Notes: generated by a model from the letters alone, not told the origin. 64,000 nt of DNA from Xanthobacteraceae bacterium 501b (GCA_000378025.1 KB899087.1:1984001-2048000); one strand, 5' to 3'. Positions 44,947-54,079 are shown, counted from the stretch's first letter. Translations and numbers: made by a program.

Positions 44947-46062
44947 TCAGTCGACGGCGGTGGCGCCCGTCGTTCCCGAGGTGCCGGCCGGCTGCGCCGC
45001 CGGATCGACCTTGCGTTCGCGCTCGATCTGGCGCCAGCGCGCCACATTCTTGTTGTGCTGGTCCAGAGTTGCGGCGAAGGCGTGCCCACCCGTGCCATCA
45101 GCGACAAAGTAAAGATTGTCACTCTTTGCCGGACGGGCGGTGGCTTCCAGCGAGGCGCGGCCGGGATTGCCGATGGGTGCCGGCGGCAGGGCCGGAATCG
45201 TATAGGTATTGAACGCCGTCGGCGAGGTGATGTCGGTGCGCGTCAGCGGGCGTTCCAACCGACCCTTGCCGCGCACCAGCCCATAGATGATCGTCGGATC
45301 CGATTGCAGGCGCATCTTCTTGTTAAGCCGGTTGACGAACACGGCCGCCACCTCGGCCCGCTCCTCGGGAACGCCAGTTTCCTTCTCGACGATGGAGGCG
45401 AGAATCACCAACTCCTCTGGCGACTTCAGCGGCAGCGACGTGTCACGCTTCTCCCAGATTTCCTTCAGCGTCGCGTCCTGGGTGCGGGCCATGCGGCGCA
45501 GCACATCCTCGCGCGATGTGCCGCGCGTGACCTTATAGGTATCCGGCATCAGGCTGCCCTCGCGCGGCACCTGGCGCACATTCCCCGACAACTCCGCCAT
45601 CTCCAGCAGCCTCTCGACGATCTGGTCGCTGGTCAGTCCCTCGGGGATGGTGACGGTGTATTCGATCACCCGGCCGGAGACGATGGTGTCGAGCACTTGC
45701 TGGATCGAGGCGCCGGAGGCGAAGGCGTATTCACCCGCCTTCAGCTTGCCGGAAGCGCGGGTACCGACCGCTGCGCCGACAAACACCCATTTGTCTTCAA
45801 TGACACCCTGCTTAAGCAGGAGATCGGCAATGTCGATCACGCCGTAGTCGTTCGGTACGATCACCGCCTTGTCCGCTGTCAGCGGACCGGGCGCGTAGAA
45901 GCGCTCCTTGCCTATCCACAGCGCACCACCACCCAGGACGATGGCGACGACCAGAAGCGTGAAAACCATGCTGCCGGCGACAATGAGGGGATGATTCGCT
46001 CGGCGCGACGCCTTGTGCGGGTCGGGGGTCTTTCCCGACGTCGGGGAGATCGGATCGGTCAT
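44947..46062 (-). CDS. mltG: Endolytic murein transglycosylase MltG
   Basis: 371 residues. It cuts nascent glycan strands, likely ending their elongation. A single membrane segment lies near residues 27-50 (LIVAGSMVFTLLVVAIVLGG). The LysM-like part covers about 60-130. The catalytic core LVILASIVEKETGVPEERA carries the essential Glu, followed by AAVFVNRLNKKMRLQSDPTI and IYGLVRG. The C-terminus ends in a Thr/Ala-rich tail. The fabF gene lies 117 bases upstream; this order is common in Hyphomicrobiales. Confidence 0.97.
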   Translation of the reverse strand: MTDPISPTSGKTPDPHKASRRANHPLIVAGSMVFTLLVVAIVLGGGALWIGKERFYAPGPLTADKAVIVPNDYGVIDIADLLLKQGVIEDKWVFVGAAVGTRASGKLKAGEYAFASGASIQQVLDTIVSGRVIEYTVTIPEGLTSDQIVERLLEMAELSGNVRQVPREGSLMPDTYKVTRGTSREDVLRRMARTQDATLKEIWEKRDTSLPLKSPEELVILASIVEKETGVPEERAEVAAVFVNRLNKKMRLQSDPTIIYGLVRGKGRLERPLTRTDITSPTAFNTYTIPALPPAPIGNPGRASLEATARPAKSDNLYFVADGTGGHAFAATLDQHNKNVARWRQIERERKVDPAAQPAGTSGTTGATAVD

Positions 46063-46179
46063 CGGGGGCCTCGCCTAGCGTTCGCGGGCAGCGCAACGCA
46101 CTGGCAGACTACCCGAAAAGATGGCGAAAGCGGGAAACCGGCGGGCCGAAGGGCTTCGGCTCCCCAGCGTTCGCACCAG

Positions 46180-47442
46180 TCAGTGCGCGTAGCGCTTGAA
46201 GACGACGGAGGCGTTGGTGCCGCCGAAGCCGAAGGAGTTCGACAGCGCGTAATCGATCTGCCGCTCACGCGGGGTATGCGGCACAAGGTCGATGGGTGTC
46301 TCAATCGACGGATTGTCGAGGTTGATCGTTGGCGGCGCGATCTGATCTCGGATCGCAAGCAGCGAGAAAATCGCCTCCACCGCGCCGGCCGCACCCAGCA
46401 GATGGCCAATTGCGGACTTAGTGGAGGACATCGAGACCGTTGCGGCGCTGTTCCCGAGCAGGCGCTGTACCGCGCCAAGCTCGATCTCGTCGGCCATGGT
46501 CGATGTGCCATGGGCGTTTATGTAGTCGATCTCCGCTGGGGTGATGCCCGCCCGCTTCAGCGCCGCCGTCATGCAGCGGAAGGCGCCGTCGCCATCCTCG
46601 GATGGCGCGGTGATGTGATAGGCGTCGCCCGAAAGGCCGTAGCCGACGATCTCGCCATAGATCTTGGCGCCGCGCGCGAGAGCGTGCTCCAACGCCTCGA
46701 CCACCACGACTCCCGCGCCCTCGCCCATGACGAAGCCATCGCGATCCCTGTCATAGGGGCGCGACGCCTTTTCGGGGGTGTCGTTATAGCTCGTCGACAG
46801 TGCACGGCAGGCCGCAAAGCCCGCCATCGCCAGGCGGTTGATCGGCGATTCGGTACCGCCCGCCACCATCACGTCGGCATCGCCGAAGGCCACGAGGCGG
46901 GCCGCATCGCCAATGGCATGCGCACCAGTGGAACAGGCCGTGACGACTGCGTGGTTCGGCCCCTTGAGGCCATGCTCGATCGACACATAGCCGCCTGCCA
47001 GGTTGATCAAGCGGCCGGGAATGAAGAACGGAGAAACGCGCCGAGGCCCGCGTTCCTGCAGCAGCAGGGCGGTTTCGGCGATGCCCTGAAGCCCGCCAAT
47101 GCCGGAGCCGATCAGCACGCCACTGGCACACTGGTCTTCATAGGAAGTCGGATGCCAGTCGGCATCGTCCAGTGCCTGCCGGGCCGCAGCCATGGCATAA
47201 ATGATGAAATCGTCGACCTTGCGCTGCTCCTTCGGCTCCATCCACTGGTCGGGATTGAAGGTGCCGTCGGTGCCGTCGCCGCGCTTCAGCTGGCAGGCAA
47301 TCTTGGCGGGCAGGTCGGAGACGTCGAAGTTCTCGACGCGGCCGGCGCCACTCTTTCCGGCCAGCAGACGTTGCCAAGTAATGTCGACACCGCATCCGAG
47401 CGGCGTCACCATGCCGAGGCCGGTAACGACGACGCGCCTCAT
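46180..47442 (-). CDS. fabF: 3-oxoacyl-[ACP] synthase II
   Basis: 420 residues, full-length KAS II. It condenses malonyl-ACP with acyl-ACP in chain extension. The catalytic Cys is in VTACSTGAHAIGDAAR, the two His in INAHGTSTMADEIELGAV and KSAIGHLLGAAGAVEAI, and the start RRVVVTGLGMVTPLGCGVDI is typical. Downstream of acpP by 73 bases on the same strand. Confidence 0.98.
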   Translation of the reverse strand: MRRVVVTGLGMVTPLGCGVDITWQRLLAGKSGAGRVENFDVSDLPAKIACQLKRGDGTDGTFNPDQWMEPKEQRKVDDFIIYAMAAARQALDDADWHPTSYEDQCASGVLIGSGIGGLQGIAETALLLQERGPRRVSPFFIPGRLINLAGGYVSIEHGLKGPNHAVVTACSTGAHAIGDAARLVAFGDADVMVAGGTESPINRLAMAGFAACRALSTSYNDTPEKASRPYDRDRDGFVMGEGAGVVVVEALEHALARGAKIYGEIVGYGLSGDAYHITAPSEDGDGAFRCMTAALKRAGITPAEIDYINAHGTSTMADEIELGAVQRLLGNSAATVSMSSTKSAIGHLLGAAGAVEAIFSLLAIRDQIAPPTINLDNPSIETPIDLVPHTPRERQIDYALSNSFGFGGTNASVVFKRYAH

Positions 47443-47515
47443 CCGATATCTCCGGAGAACTTCAGATAAGTAGGCGCCGCGACGGGCGAACCGCCGCAGC
47501 GCGCGAGAGCGGCAA

Positions 47516-47752
47516 TCAGGCCGCGTTCTTTTCCAGGAAGGTGATGGCGTCGCGGACGGTCAGGATCGTCTCGGCGGCGTCGTCCGGAATCTCGCAGTTG
47601 AAGGCTTCCTCAAAGGCCATGACCAGCTCGACCGTGTCGAGGCTGTCAGCGCCGAGGTCGTCGATGAAGCTCGCATCCTCGGTAACCTTCTCGGGTTCGA
47701 CACCCAGATGCTCGGCTACAATCTTCTTCACGCGCTCGGCAATATCGCTCAT
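47516..47752 (-). CDS. acpP: Acyl carrier protein
   Basis: 78 residues, strongly acidic. The phosphopantetheine serine is Ser37 in [19 protein letters not shown]. The N-terminus [19 protein letters not shown] and C-terminus TFLEKNAA are typical. Carries growing acyl chains for FabD, FabF and FabG encoded around it. A promoter candidate lies upstream at 47844-47872, giving a leader of roughly 85 bases. Confidence 0.99.
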   Translation of the reverse strand: MSDIAERVKKIVAEHLGVEPEKVTEDASFIDDLGADSLDTVELVMAFEEAFNCEIPDDAAETILTVRDAITFLEKNAA

Positions 47753-47843
47753 CGGTTCACCCTCGTCCGTATCCGGAGGTTGCTACGTTATACCATTTGG
47801 CCCCCGCGCGAACGCGGTGTTGGCGGCCTGCTTTTTTGCCCCG

Positions 47844-47872
47844 ATTACAGGATGTCTCGAACATTTCCGCAA
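47844..47872 (-). promoter_or_regulatory. Candidate sigma-70 promoter of acpP
   Basis: On the minus strand TTGCGG (47867-47872) and TGTAAT (47844-47849) are separated by exactly 17 bases. It lies in the 227-base gap between fabG and acpP, consistent with acpP having its own strong promoter in addition to read-through from fabD-fabG. Confidence 0.4.
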
Positions 47873-47979
47873 TGGAGTTGCGGTGTTCAACCCTGTGAGC
47901 CGAGGCGGCTGTTAGCACACTTCAAACGCCAAAACCAGCACCGCAAAGGACAGGTTAACAGCGCTCTGGGTGGGCCTCG

Positions 47980-48717
47980 TCAGATCATGGCCATTCCGCC
48001 ATTCACATGCAGCGTCTGCCCGGTGACATAGCCCGCCTCGCTGGAGGCGAGAAAGACTGCAGCAGCCGCGATATCCTCCGGCGAACCCAGCCGCGCGGCC
48101 GGAACAGCGGAAAGAATCGCCTGCTTCTGCTTGTCGTTAAGCACCTCGGTCATCGGCGTGGCGATGAAGCCCGGGGCGATGCAGTTCACCGTCACGCCGC
48201 GCGCCGCCACTTCCTTGGCAAGCGCCTTCGACATTCCGATCATGCCGGCCTTGGCAGCGGCGTAATTGCCCTGCCCGGCATTGCCGGTCACGCCCACCAC
48301 CGAGGTAATGCCGATGATGCGGCCGGTGCGCCGGCGCATCATGGAGCGGGCGGCGGCGCGGGTCAGACGGAAGCCGGCGGTGAGGTTGACCGCGATCACC
48401 GTGTCCCACATCTCGTCGGTCAGCCGCACGAACAAGCCGTCACGGGTGATCCCGGCATTGTTGACCAGAATATCGACGTCACCCATGGCCTCCTCGGCCT
48501 GCGGCACCAGCTGCTCCACCTGCTCGATATTCGAGAGGTCGCAAGGCAGAACATGGGTGCGCTCACCCATCTCCGCGGCGAGGGCCTCAAGAACCTCGCG
48601 GCGGGTGCCCGAGAGCGCCACCGTGGCGCCCTGTGCGTGCAGTGCCTTGGCTATGGCTCCGCCGATCCCGCCGGTGGCGCCGGTGACGAGTGCCGTCTTC
48701 CCCGTCAGATCGAACAT
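47980..48717 (-). CDS. fabG: 3-oxoacyl-[ACP] reductase
   Basis: 245 residues, SDR family. It reduces beta-ketoacyl-ACP with NADPH. Cofactor motif VTGATGGIGGAIAKAL, NNAG as VNNAGITRDGLFVRL, and the Ser-Tyr-Lys set in GITSVVGVTGNAGQGNYAAAKAG. C-terminal VTGQTLHVNGGMAMI is typical for FabG. It follows fabD by 22 bases. Confidence 0.98.
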   Translation of the reverse strand: MFDLTGKTALVTGATGGIGGAIAKALHAQGATVALSGTRREVLEALAAEMGERTHVLPCDLSNIEQVEQLVPQAEEAMGDVDILVNNAGITRDGLFVRLTDEMWDTVIAVNLTAGFRLTRAAARSMMRRRTGRIIGITSVVGVTGNAGQGNYAAAKAGMIGMSKALAKEVAARGVTVNCIAPGFIATPMTEVLNDKQKQAILSAVPAARLGSPEDIAAAAVFLASSEAGYVTGQTLHVNGGMAMI

Positions 48718-48739
48718 GGGAACCTCCTGGATTGCTGTC

Positions 48740-49690
48740 TCAAGCCTGCGCCGGCGCAGCGGCGAAGGCGGCGACGTCCTCGGGCGCGCCGATACTTACG
48801 GCGGCCACCTGACGGGCGATGCGCTTGGTGAGGCCCGCGAGCACCTTGCCGGTGCCGACCTCGACGAGCCGGGTCACGCCCTGCTCGGCCATGAAGGCCA
48901 CCGATTCGCGCCAGCGAACGGTGCTCGTCACCTGCCGAACCAGAAGCGAGCGAATCTCGTCCGGTGCGGTGACGGGGGCCGCTGTCACATTGGCGACCAG
49001 CGGCACGCGCGGCGCGCGAACCTCAACGCCGGCCAGCGCCTCACGCATGGCATCGGCGGCGGAGGCGATGAGACGGCAATGGAAAGGCGCGGAAACGGTC
49101 AGCAGAATGGCGCGCGAAGCGCCCTCGCGCTTGGCGATCTCGCAGGCGCGCTGGACGGCGGCGACATTGCCGGAGACGACCACCTGTCCGGGCGCATTAT
49201 CATTGGCGATGTCGCAGACCTCGCCCTGAGCGGCTTCGGCGGCGACCGCGCACACCTTGTCGAAGTCGAGGCCCAGAATCGCCGCCATGGCACCCGTGCC
49301 GACCGGCGTCGCCGCCTGCATGGCCGTGCCGCGCAGTCGCAGCAGCCGCGCAGTGTCAGCGATGGAGAGCGAGCCGGCGGCGGCAAGCGCCGAATATTCG
49401 CCGAGCGAATGACCGGCCACGAAGGCGGTGTCACGGGCGAGATCGAGCCCGGCTTCGGCTTCCAGCACGCGCACGGCGGCGAGAGAGGCGGCCATCAGGG
49501 CCGGCTGGGTGTTCGCCGTCAGGGTCAGGGTATCGATCGGCCCGTCCCACATAATCGTGGAGAGCTTTTCGCCCAGCGCCGCATCGACCTCGTCGAACAC
49601 CGCGCGCGCCACCGGGAACTGGTCGGCGAGGGCCTTGCCCATGCCGACGACCTGGCTGCCCTGACCGGGGAAAACGAAAGCGATGCTCAT
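48740..49690 (-). CDS. fabD: Malonyl-CoA-ACP transacylase
   Basis: 316 residues. It loads malonate onto ACP. IAFVFPGQGSQVVGMGKALA is the start, the catalytic Ser is in VAGHSLGEYSALAAAG, and the His in SAPFHCRLIASAADAM completes the dyad. First gene of the fabD-fabG-acpP-fabF series and divergent from the rpsF operon. Confidence 0.98.
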   Translation of the reverse strand: MSIAFVFPGQGSQVVGMGKALADQFPVARAVFDEVDAALGEKLSTIMWDGPIDTLTLTANTQPALMAASLAAVRVLEAEAGLDLARDTAFVAGHSLGEYSALAAAGSLSIADTARLLRLRGTAMQAATPVGTGAMAAILGLDFDKVCAVAAEAAQGEVCDIANDNAPGQVVVSGNVAAVQRACEIAKREGASRAILLTVSAPFHCRLIASAADAMREALAGVEVRAPRVPLVANVTAAPVTAPDEIRSLLVRQVTSTVRWRESVAFMAEQGVTRLVEVGTGKVLAGLTKRIARQVAAVSIGAPEDVAAFAAAPAQA

Positions 49691-49907
49691 GACGTTGCGA
49701 TATCCATTCCTCTTTGAATTGGCGGCCGCAGGAACAACGCCCTGCGTCCCATGTCAAGCTGCAAGGGCGCGACCGTAGGGTGACGGCCGGCACTCGAGCA
49801 TCTTGTCATTGTAAATGCATGGTGCGCCGATATGGAGGAACTCTCTTACCGTGCCTCTATCGTCGCGTCGCCGCCCATCCCTGCGACAGCGCAATGCGTT
49901 CGAACCC

Positions 49908-49935
49908 TTGATTTCCTGCTCTTTTGGCGTATAAG
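49908..49935 (+). promoter_or_regulatory. Candidate sigma-70 promoter of the rpsF operon
   Basis: TTGATT (49908-49913) and TATAAG (49930-49935) are separated by 16 bases. Transcription from here would give a leader of about 190 bases before the rpsF ATG at 50131. Confidence 0.5.
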
Positions 49936-50051
49936 CCCGCGCACTGTCGGTCCCGGCCGGGGGCTGAACGGACGGTTGCGCACGGCTATTTGCCGGACGC
50001 GGCAGCGTTTCCGAGGATTCGCGTCGTCCCGTGTCCCCGCCTTCGAGAATA

Positions 50052-50073
50052 TTCGAGCCTTTCCGGGCTCGAA
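50052..50073 (+). promoter_or_regulatory. Leader hairpin with CCG in the loop, possible S6:S18 control site
   Basis: TTCGAGCC (50052-50059) pairs with GGCTCGAA (50066-50073) around TTTCCG. S6:S18 complexes bind a CCG-containing structure in rpsF leaders of many bacteria and lower their own synthesis; this hairpin, 58 bases before rpsF, could be that site. The match is only by the hairpin plus CCG, not by the full consensus. Confidence 0.35.
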
Positions 50074-50130
50074 GGGCTCGGCGTCGGGACGATGGCCGCA
50101 ATAGTGCGGAACATAGGAAAGGCACGAAAC

Positions 50131-50619
50131 ATGGCTCTTTATGAGCACGTGTTCCTCGCGCGCCAGGATGTAACGGCGCAGCAGGTCGAGGAACTCACAG
50201 CACGCTTCAAGGGCGTGCTGGAAGCGAATGGCGGCTCGGTCCCGAAGGTCGAGTATTGGGGTGTGAAGACCCTCACCTATCGCGTCCGCAAGAATCGCAA
50301 GGCCCATTTCTCGCTGCTCAACATCGACGCCCCGCCGGCCGCCGTGGCCGAGATGGAGCGCCAGATGCGTATCGATGAAGACATTCTGCGCTTCATCACC
50401 GTTCGCGTCGAAGAGCTCGAAGAGGGCCAGTCGGTCATGCTGCAGAAGCGCGATCGTGACGATCGTGGCGATCGCGGCTTCGGTGATCGCGGCTTCGGCG
50501 GTGATCGCGGCTTCGGCGGCGGCGGGCGCAGCTTCGGCGGCGACCGTGGTGGTGATCGTGGCGATCGCGGCCCGCGCCGTGACCGCGAAGAGGCTCCGGC
50601 CAGCGTGGAGACTGAGTGA
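50131..50619 (+). CDS. rpsF: 30S ribosomal protein S6
   Basis: 162 residues; [20 protein letters not shown] begins the S6 fold, which ends near residue 100 ([20 protein letters not shown]). The rest is a C-terminal tail of Arg/Gly/Asp/Phe repeats ([20 protein letters not shown] and similar) absent in E. coli S6. Long charged tails in S6 occur in alphaproteobacteria. AGGAAAGG is the ribosome site. The stop overlaps the rpsR start (TGATG), so S6 and S18, which bind together in the 30S platform, are co-translated. Confidence 0.97.
   Translation: MALYEHVFLARQDVTAQQVEELTARFKGVLEANGGSVPKVEYWGVKTLTYRVRKNRKAHFSLLNIDAPPAAVAEMERQMRIDEDILRFITVRVEELEEGQSVMLQKRDRDDRGDRGFGDRGFGGDRGFGGGGRSFGGDRGGDRGDRGPRRDREEAPASVETE
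50458..50590 (+). repeat. Tandem repeats coding the Arg/Gly tail of S6
   Basis: Units such as GATCGTGGCGATCGCGGC and GGTGATCGCGGCTTCGGC repeat about six times with variations and code for DRG and GFG units. Such in-frame repeats can change in number between strains without destroying the frame. Confidence 0.6.
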
Positions 50620-50888
50620 TGGCTTTCGGTGGCACCGGCGGCGCAGCCGCAAACACCTCGGGCGCTCGTCGCCCCTTCTTCCGTCGTCGCAAGACCTGCC
50701 CGTTCTCCGGTGCCAATGCGCCGAAGATCGACTACAAGGACGTGCGGCTGCTGCAGCGCTACATTTCCGAGCGCGGCAAGATCGTTCCCTCGCGCATCAC
50801 GGCCGTCTCGGCCAAGAAGCAGCGCGAACTGGCCCAGGCGATCAAGCGCGCGCGCTTCCTCGGCCTGCTGCCCTTCGTGATCCGCTGA
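50619..50888 (+). CDS. rpsR: 30S ribosomal protein S18
   Basis: 89 residues. [20 protein letters not shown] and [20 protein letters not shown] then [20 protein letters not shown] are the S18 pattern. The N-terminal [16 protein letters not shown] is a longer glycine-rich start than in E. coli. The ATG is inside the TGATG overlap with rpsF. Confidence 0.98.
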   Translation: MAFGGTGGAAANTSGARRPFFRRRKTCPFSGANAPKIDYKDVRLLQRYISERGKIVPSRITAVSAKKQRELAQAIKRARFLGLLPFVIR

Positions 50889-50903
50889 TCGCCTAGCGCC
50901 TTT

Positions 50904-50925
50904 GTCCCCGGCCACGGCCGGGGAC
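50904..50925. other. Perfect 10-bp hairpin after rpsR
   Basis: GTCCCCGGCC (50904-50913) and GGCCGGGGAC (50916-50925) are exact complements with only two bases between. No T-run follows. It may reduce read-through or protect the rpsF-rpsR mRNA end before the DUF2232 gene. Confidence 0.45.
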
Positions 50926-51020
50926 GCTTCGTCAAGTGTTATGACAACAGGCCCCGGGCTTCCGGCGGCCTGGGCTGGGGTGGACGATGATCCTCCCCTA
51001 ACCGCTAAGGGCGGGACAGC

Positions 51021-51983
51021 GTGTCGATGATTCAGAACTGGCTTATAGCGCTCGGTGCCGGCGCGGCATCTGCGCTCCTGGTCGCCACCGTTGCGACCGG
51101 CAGCCCGCTTGCCCTTCCCCTCTTCTATCTCGCTCCGCTGCCGGTCCTGATCGTCGGGCTCGGCTGGACGCATGTCTCGGCGCTGGTCGCCGCCTCGGCA
51201 GCGGCCGTCGCCATTGGTGTGTTCTTTGGCGTTGAGCTTCTCCTCGCCTATGTCGCCGGCGTCGGCCTTCCCGCCTATGTGCTCTCCTATCTGGCGCTGA
51301 TGGCACGGGAGCCGCAGCCCGGCGCGCCGCTCGAGTGGTTCCCCATCGGTCGCGTGGTGCTCGCCGCCGCCATTCTCGGCTGCCTGGCGGTCGCCGCGCT
51401 GATCCCGCTGGTGGCGGGAAGCGTCGAAGGCTACCAGGCGGCACTGCGCACGCTGTTCCAGGCGATGTTCGAGGAAAGCCCCGGCGCGGGTGGGCCGGAT
51501 GTCGAGCGGATGGTAGACCTGCTGGTCCTTGTCATGCCGCCAGCCGCCGCTGTCGTCACCATGGTGACCCAGATCGGCAATCTCTGGCTTGCCGCGCACA
51601 TCGCCCGCCTCTCTGGTCGGCTGATGCGTCCCTGGCCGGACCTCGCGACGATTTCGGTGCCGCGTCCGGTCGCCGTGCTGCTCGTGGGCGCCGTCATCGC
51701 CACCAATCTGGCGGGCGGCTTTATCGGGCTGATGGCGCAGCTGCTGACCTCCACGCTGGTCATGGCCTTCGCCTTTATCGGGCTCGCCACGATCCACTGG
51801 ATCACCCGCGGCGCCGCCGGCCGCGCGCTGGTGATCGCCACCGTCTGGATCGCCGCACTCGCGCTCGGCTGGCCATTCGCTCTGCTCGCGCTGCTGGGCC
51901 TCGCCGACACACTGTTCGGCGTACGCCAGCGCTTCCGAAAAGGCGGACCACCTGGGCGGCCACCGGCCGCTAACGACGTCTGA
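51021..51983 (+). CDS. DUF2232 membrane protein
   Basis: 320 residues with about eight membrane segments (LIALGAGAASALLVATVATG, ALPLFYLAPLPVLIVGLGW and others). It has the DUF2232 layout and sits between rpsR and rplI, where such proteins are found in alphaproteobacteria and, as YybS, in Firmicutes. No function is established. Start: GTG at 51021 or ATG at 51027; GGGCGGGA is placed about equally well for both, I kept the GTG. Confidence 0.9.
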   Translation: MSMIQNWLIALGAGAASALLVATVATGSPLALPLFYLAPLPVLIVGLGWTHVSALVAASAAAVAIGVFFGVELLLAYVAGVGLPAYVLSYLALMAREPQPGAPLEWFPIGRVVLAAAILGCLAVAALIPLVAGSVEGYQAALRTLFQAMFEESPGAGGPDVERMVDLLVLVMPPAAAVVTMVTQIGNLWLAAHIARLSGRLMRPWPDLATISVPRPVAVLLVGAVIATNLAGGFIGLMAQLLTSTLVMAFAFIGLATIHWITRGAAGRALVIATVWIAALALGWPFALLALLGLADTLFGVRQRFRKGGPPGRPPAANDV

Positions 51984-52028
51984 ACTCACGCAACCTTTCC
52001 GCATTGACGCATTGAATGGAGAACTGAA

Positions 52029-52598
52029 ATGGAAGTCATCCTGCTTGAGCGTGTCGCCAAGCTCGGCCAGATGGGCGAAGTCGTTCGCGTGCGCGACGGC
52101 TATGCCCGCAATTTCCTCCTGCCCTCGGGCAAGGCGCTGCGCGCTACCAAGGAGAACAAGGGCCGCTTCGAATCGATGAAGGCCCAGCTCGAGACGCGCA
52201 ACCTCGAACTCAAGTCCGAGGCCGCCAAGGTCGGTGAGAAGATGAAGGGCACCGAGATCATTCTGGTCCGTCAGGCCGGCGAAACAGGCCACCTCTACGG
52301 CTCGGTCTCGACCCGCGACATTTCCGACGCCCTGACCGCCGCCGGCTTCTCGGTGGAGCGCCGCCAGATCGTCCTCAACCAGCCGATCAAGACCATCGGC
52401 GTGCATGACGTGCCGGTCACGCTGCATCCCGAAGTCGAAGTGTCGATCCGCGCCAATGTCGCCCGGAGCCCCGAGGAAGCCCAGCGCCAGTCGCGCGGCG
52501 AGGACCTCAGCGTCGTGCGCGACGATGAAGACGAAGACGAGTATGCGGAAGAGGCCTCCGTTGAGACCGACGAGGAAGCCGAAGCCGAGCAGGCCTGA
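52029..52598 (+). CDS. rplI: 50S ribosomal protein L9
   Basis: 189 residues. [22 protein letters not shown] then [21 protein letters not shown] is the N-terminal domain; a long connecting helix and the C-terminal domain ([20 protein letters not shown]) follow. Unlike E. coli L9 (149 residues) it ends in an acidic tail of about 25 residues ([20 protein letters not shown]). It is last in the rpsF-rpsR-DUF2232 operon and ends in a strong terminator. Confidence 0.98.
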   Translation: MEVILLERVAKLGQMGEVVRVRDGYARNFLLPSGKALRATKENKGRFESMKAQLETRNLELKSEAAKVGEKMKGTEIILVRQAGETGHLYGSVSTRDISDALTAAGFSVERRQIVLNQPIKTIGVHDVPVTLHPEVEVSIRANVARSPEEAQRQSRGEDLSVVRDDEDEDEYAEEASVETDEEAEAEQA

Positions 52599-52632
52599 AG
52601 CATTTACCTTGCGGAATACGCTTAAAGTCGAG

Positions 52633-52660
52633 GCCCGGCCGGTAACGGCCGGGCTTTTTT
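52633..52660 (+). terminator. Rho-independent terminator of the rpsF-rplI operon
   Basis: GCCCGGCC (52633-52640) and GGCCGGGC (52647-52654) form an 8-bp stem with loop GGTAAC, followed by TTTTTT. It lies 34 bases after the rplI stop. Confidence 0.92.
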
Positions 52661-52819
52661 GCATGCGAAAACGCTCCGGCCATGTTGCGAGGCCGAAGAT
52701 GTTGTGATGCAATGAGTGGCAGATAACAGACATGCCCAGAGCATGGGCAGGCAGTCTTCCCGCGGAGACGAGCCTTTGCGGTTTGTCGTCGCCGACTGCC
52801 AGTACTTTGGGATTGGCCG

Positions 52820-54079
52820 ATGGAACGGTTGCTCGCCAAGGTCCTCGAGCGCATCGTGCGCCGTGGCTCCCTCAACGTCGTTTTCGCCTCCGGCGCCCGC
52901 GCCTTGTTCGGGGACGGCAGTGGTTCTGCACTCACTGTCCGCTTCACCTCCAATACCTGGCAACGCCACATCGTCCTCGACCCCGAACTCGCCTTCGGCG
53001 AGGCCTATATGGAAGGCGGAATGGTGGTCGAGCAGGGCGACATCGCCGAGGTGCTCGCCCTCCTGATGTCGCAGGTCGGGCTGCAGGTACCCAGCGCCAG
53101 CGCGCAGTTTTTCCTCCGGCTGCGCTTCCTCTTCCGCCGGCTCGCCCAGTTCAATCCGCCCGAGCGTTCGCAAAAAAACGTTGCCCATCACTACGACCTC
53201 GACGGCCGGCTCTATTCGCTATTTCTCGATGCCGACCGGCAATATTCCTGTGCCTATTTTGAAGCACCTGGCCAGTCGATCGACGACGCGCAGTTGGCCA
53301 AGAAACGGCACATTGCCGCCAAGCTACTCTTTGACCGGCCGGACCTCACGGCGCTGGACATTGGCTGCGGCTGGGGCGGGATGGGGCTCTACCTCGCTGG
53401 CCACGCCGGTGCACGCGTCACCGGTGTCACGCTCTCGCAAGAGCAGCTAGGAGTCGCCCGTTCGCGCGCCGAGGAACGGGGCCTGACCGGCCGCGCCGAC
53501 TTCCGCCTGCAGGATTATCGCGATGTGCCCGGCCCGTTCGACCGCATCGTCTCGGTCGGCATGTTCGAGCATGTGGGCGTCGGCCACTACGATGAGTATT
53601 TCAGCAAGGTGGCGGCGCTTCTGAAGGAGGACGGCGTCGCCCTCATTCATTCCATCGGCCGCTCGGAAGGGCCTGGCATCACCAATCCATGGATCGCCAA
53701 ATATATCTTTCCCGGCGGCTACATCCCGGCATTGTCCGAGGTGCTGCCGGCGGTGGAGAAGGCGGGATTGCTCGTTACCGACATCGAGATCCTGCGCCTG
53801 CACTATGCCGAGACGCTCAAGGCCTGGCGCGAACGCTTCCTCGCCCATCGCGAGGAGGTTGAACGGCTTTACGACCCGCGCTTCGTGCGGATGTTCGAGT
53901 TCTATCTCGCCTCGTCGGAAATGGCTTTCCGTCACCAGGGGATGATGGTTTTCCAGATCCAGCTCGCCAGGCGCGAGGGTGTGGTGCCGCTGACGCGCAA
54001 CTACATCGCCGAAGGCGAGGCGGTGCTGCGCGACATGGAAAGCCAGAACCGCCCTGGCCTGCGTCTGGCGGGCGAGTAG
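52820..54079 (+). CDS. cfa: Cyclopropane-fatty-acyl-phospholipid synthase
   Basis: 419 residues. It adds a methylene bridge from SAM across double bonds of membrane lipids. The SAM motif is TALDIGCGWGGMGLYLA near residue 180, preceded by YSCAYFEAPGQSIDDAQLAK. Later segments SVGMFEHVGVGHYDEYFSKV and HSIGRSEGPGITNPWIAKYI with FPGGYIPALSEVLP are family hallmarks. The first 120 residues form the N-terminal lipid-binding region. It is transcribed alone: a terminator stands before it and dnaB begins 167 bases after it. Confidence 0.95.
   Translation: MERLLAKVLERIVRRGSLNVVFASGARALFGDGSGSALTVRFTSNTWQRHIVLDPELAFGEAYMEGGMVVEQGDIAEVLALLMSQVGLQVPSASAQFFLRLRFLFRRLAQFNPPERSQKNVAHHYDLDGRLYSLFLDADRQYSCAYFEAPGQSIDDAQLAKKRHIAAKLLFDRPDLTALDIGCGWGGMGLYLAGHAGARVTGVTLSQEQLGVARSRAEERGLTGRADFRLQDYRDVPGPFDRIVSVGMFEHVGVGHYDEYFSKVAALLKEDGVALIHSIGRSEGPGITNPWIAKYIFPGGYIPALSEVLPAVEKAGLLVTDIEILRLHYAETLKAWRERFLAHREEVERLYDPRFVRMFEFYLASSEMAFRHQGMMVFQIQLARREGVVPLTRNYIAEGEAVLRDMESQNRPGLRLAGE

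Larger units (their letters stand above)
49691..50130. other. Divergent control region between fabD and rpsF, no gene
   Basis: This 440-base gap carries the fabD leader on the minus side and a promoter plus long leader for rpsF on the plus side. Neither strand has a coding frame with ribosome site and family likeness. The leader hairpins are described separately. Confidence 0.6.

Noticed and set aside
44293-47469. Open frame of more than 1000 codons antisense to yicC, mltG and fabF
   Set aside because: It spans three well-defined genes on the other strand and has low-complexity Arg/Gly/His content.
50277-52733. Long open frame antisense to rpsF, rpsR, DUF2232 and rplI
   Set aside because: It covers a conserved ribosomal operon; composition and lack of motifs mark it as an artefact.
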